This document shows, in pieces, positions 62,151-64,000 of a DNA stretch of 64,000 nucleotides. Positions within the stretch are counted from its first letter, which is position 1. The number at the start of each line of letters is the position of its first letter. Below the pieces are notes generated by a model. That model had not been told where the DNA came from. It saw only the letters and a program-made list of their open reading frames with translations, and did no database searches. Position numbers and translations under genes: made by a program. Source of the DNA: DASSBQ01 sp040981125 (GTDB lineage: Bacteria; Nitrospirota; Nitrospiria; Nitrospirales; Nitrospiraceae); contig JANRMQ010000009.1 of assembly GCA_040981125.1 (NCBI GenBank), forward strand, positions 62,001 through 126,000, read 5' to 3'.

Positions 62151-63182
62151 TCATTGTTTGCTCCGAGCAATCTCTTGAAAGATCTGGTCAAAGAGCCCGC
62201 CGTCGGCGAAATGGATTGCGTTCGTCTTGTGCCAATCGCCGGCGATCTCATTGAGCGTGAACAGGGCGACCTTGGGAAATCGTTCGGCATACTTGGCGGC
62301 GACCGAAGCGGATCGCGGCCGGTAGTAGTGTTTGGCGGCGATGTCTTGGCCTTCTTCCGAGTAGAGATGCTCGAGGTAAGCTTGCGCAATGGCTCTCGTG
62401 CCTTTCTTATCGACCACCTTGTCGACCAGGCTCACCGCCGGTTCCGCCAGAATACTGACCGGAGGCACGACGATCTCGAACTTATCGCGGCTCAACTCTT
62501 TGCCGCCCAGCAGGATTTCGTTTTCCCAATTGATGAGGACGTCCCCGATGCCGCGATCGACGAAGGTCGTCGTGGCACCGCGTGCTCCGGAATCGAGCAC
62601 CGGCACGTTCCGATAGAGTTGCGTCAGAAACGCACGGGCGGCGGCGTCCGTCCCCCCTGGTTTGCGGAGGGCATAGCCCCACGCGCCCAAGTAATTCCAT
62701 CGCGCGCTCCCGGACGTTTTCGGATTAGGCGTGATGACGGACACGCCGGGCTTGATCAGATCGTCCCAATCCTTGATGCCTTTGGGATTTCCCTTGCGTA
62801 CGAGGAAAATAATCGTGGAGGTGTAAGGCGCGCTGTTGTGGGGGAGGCGCGTATTCCAATTCTCCGGAAGCAGCGCCGCTTTGTCCGATATCGCATCGAT
62901 ATCGTAGGCTAATGCCAAAGTCACCACGTCGGCTTGCAGGCCGTCGATGACGGCCCGCGCCTGCTTGCTGGATCCGCCATGGGATTGTTTGATAGCGACG
63001 GGTTGTCCGGTCTTGGCTTGCCACTGTTTGGCAAAGGCCGCGTTGAATTCCTGATAGAGTTCCCGCGTGGGGTCGTAGGAGACGTTGAGCAGTGAAATCG
63101 TATCAGCCGCTCGAGCCGGCGACTGGAGCAAAGAGATGCCGAGCAGGATGAGAAGAGAAACAATAAAATGTCCGAACCACAT
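62151..63182 (-). CDS. sbp: Sulfate-binding periplasmic protein
   Basis: This 343-residue protein has a signal peptide (IVSLLILLGISLLQSPARA, cleavage near 26). The mature protein starts TISLLNVSYDPTRELYQEFN and contains IKQSHGGSSKQARAVIDGLQADVVTLALAYDID, TPNPKTSGSARWNYLGAW and GIGDVLINWENE, the sulfate-binding signatures. It delivers sulfate to CysTWA. Eighty-one bases separate it from cysT. Confidence 0.96.
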   Translation of the reverse strand: MWFGHFIVSLLILLGISLLQSPARAADTISLLNVSYDPTRELYQEFNAAFAKQWQAKTGQPVAIKQSHGGSSKQARAVIDGLQADVVTLALAYDIDAISDKAALLPENWNTRLPHNSAPYTSTIIFLVRKGNPKGIKDWDDLIKPGVSVITPNPKTSGSARWNYLGAWGYALRKPGGTDAAARAFLTQLYRNVPVLDSGARGATTTFVDRGIGDVLINWENEILLGGKELSRDKFEIVVPPVSILAEPAVSLVDKVVDKKGTRAIAQAYLEHLYSEEGQDIAAKHYYRPRSASVAAKYAERFPKVALFTLNEIAGDWHKTNAIHFADGGLFDQIFQEIARSKQ

Positions 63183-63257
63183 GTGAAGTCTCCTTATTTG
63201 GTCTCAGAGAACTTCCGGTGGTCCGGTCAGTTCGATCAAATGGACGCGTGTCTACTT

Positions 63258-64000
63258 CTATGCGTGCCCGTAGAGAACGGCCTTGGCGGCCGGACCATCC
63301 CGCTCGGCGAACGCTTGCGTGAGCGCGGCCTTCGCCAGCAGTCGCGTGGAATCCAACAACGGCACGACCGATTCATCCGACGTAACTAAAAGCGGCAACT
63401 CCGTACAAGCCAGGATGACGGCATCGCAATCCCGCTTGTACAGACGTTCTATCACCTCATAGACATACGACCGGGATTCTTTTCTGATCTCTCCGGCAAC
63501 CAGTTCCTTCAGGATCACGTCCTGCAATTGTGCTCTATCACGCTCGTCAGGTATTGCGTAGTCGATGTCGAGCCGTGCCAGTCTGCGTGGATAAATGGAG
63601 CCCTCCATGACGACCCGGGTGCCGATCAGGCCCACCCGATGAAAGCCGCGGCGGGCGGATTCGGTTACGGCCACATCGGCAATATGCAGCCACGGGATCG
63701 GAGAATTGGTCAGGTCGATCGCTTGATGCAGCGTATTGTTCGGACAAATGATGAAGTCCGCTCCCGCGAGAGCCAGTTTGTCGGTCGATCGGGAGATCAG
63801 CGCCGCCACGGTTGTCCAATCCTGTTGCTGGATCGCATCCAGATACAGATGGAGAGGAAACGTATGCATGGTCACCTCGGGATGGACATCGGAGCCCAGT
63901 AGCTTGCCGGCTTCCTTGTAAATCGTCCGATAGCACAGCGCGGCGCCTTCGGCCGTGCCGGCGACGATACCGATATGTTGGATGGCGGCGTTGCGATGAT
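63258..64000 (-). CDS. Aspartate/glutamate racemase-family protein, start beyond the window
   Basis: The frame stays open to the end of the window, giving about 246 visible residues. Its visible start reads IQHIGIVAGTAEGAALCYRTIYKEA, the N-terminal pattern of the Asp/Glu racemase family. The two catalytic cysteines lie in FIICPNNTLHQ and VILACTELPLL. The enzyme racemises an amino acid without PLP; aspartate is the usual substrate. It ends 75 bases before sbp, on the same strand, so it could be the first gene of the sulfate cluster's transcript or an independent gene. Confidence 0.9.
   Translation of the reverse strand, partial: HRNAAIQHIGIVAGTAEGAALCYRTIYKEAGKLLGSDVHPEVTMHTFPLHLYLDAIQQQDWTTVAALISRSTDKLALAGADFIICPNNTLHQAIDLTNSPIPWLHIADVAVTESARRGFHRVGLIGTRVVMEGSIYPRRLARLDIDYAIPDERDRAQLQDVILKELVAGEIRKESRSYVYEVIERLYKRDCDAVILACTELPLLVTSDESVVPLLDSTRLLAKAALTQAFAERDGPAAKAVLYGHA

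Overview
The window is a compact, GC-rich bacterial chromosome segment with about 72 protein-coding genes or gene remnants and no recognisable rRNA, tRNA, CRISPR array or insertion sequence. The gene set suggests a Gram-negative (LptD, a LolB-like lipoprotein) Nitrospirota bacterium, most likely Nitrospira-related. Pointers are a large bd-like oxidase lacking the usual quinol motif, tandem DUF507 genes, a DUF2173 protein, many sigma-54 activators and a YjbQ/MoaD-MoaE/LptD housekeeping mix. The taxonomic call is inference from gene content, not from a marker gene.

Layout. 1-2.0 kb: the end of a cobalamin-type substrate-binding protein, a HAD phosphatase and an SH3 membrane protein. 2.6-4.9 kb: YjbQ, an unknown protein and a cysteine-rich repeat protein. 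4.9-7.9 kb (minus): FHA protein, PP2C phosphatase and membrane Ser/Thr kinase, a complete phospho-signalling cassette. 8.1-9.9 kb (minus): a PHP phosphoesterase and a FolB-methyltransferase fusion. 10.0-13.0 kb (plus): moaC, a moaD-moaE fusion, moaA and a NicO-type metal transporter, behind a strong sigma-70 promoter. 13.2-13.6 kb: a decayed metallo-beta-lactamase-fold gene. 13.6-21.0 kb: accD, folC, lptD, a TPR-like protein, thioredoxin and recN. 21.0-25.1 kb (minus): an HD-GYP response regulator next to an NtrC-type two-component pair. 25.5-29.2 kb (minus): a secreted protein with peptidylglycine-monooxygenase-like copper ligands, an NTF2-like exported protein, a second PP2C and a YprB-like nuclease. 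29.3-41.5 kb (plus): a dense housekeeping run with bcp, fabI, radA, a LolB-like lipoprotein, tsaB, rimI, tatC and a cyclophilin.

41.9-47.6 kb looks accessory: an orphan exported protein, then a two-gene unit of a calcineurin-like phosphoesterase and a CHAT (caspase-like) protease, then a DUF3597 protein. 47.6-51.3 kb holds trmL, a small zinc ribbon and a two-gene bd-like oxidase locus with a good sigma-54 promoter. A degenerate, truncated sigma-54 activator follows on the opposite strand.

53.5-63.2 kb is the most notable region. On the minus strand, in transcription order, are sbp-cysT-cysW-cysA (sulfate uptake), a sensor-less sigma-54 activator, a DsrE-like protein, a ThiS-like sulfur carrier, a Family 2A encapsulin shell, a cysteine desulfurase with a roughly 215-residue disordered N-terminal cargo region, and serine acetyltransferase. 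Read together, this couples sulfate import and cysteine synthesis to an encapsulated desulfurase (a sulfur nanocompartment). The flanking ThiS/DsrE proteins and the activator are candidate sulfur relay and control components. A molybdopterin-binding Mop protein, a DUF2173 protein and a small winged-helix-like protein lie alongside on the plus strand. The window ends inside an Asp/Glu racemase-family gene.
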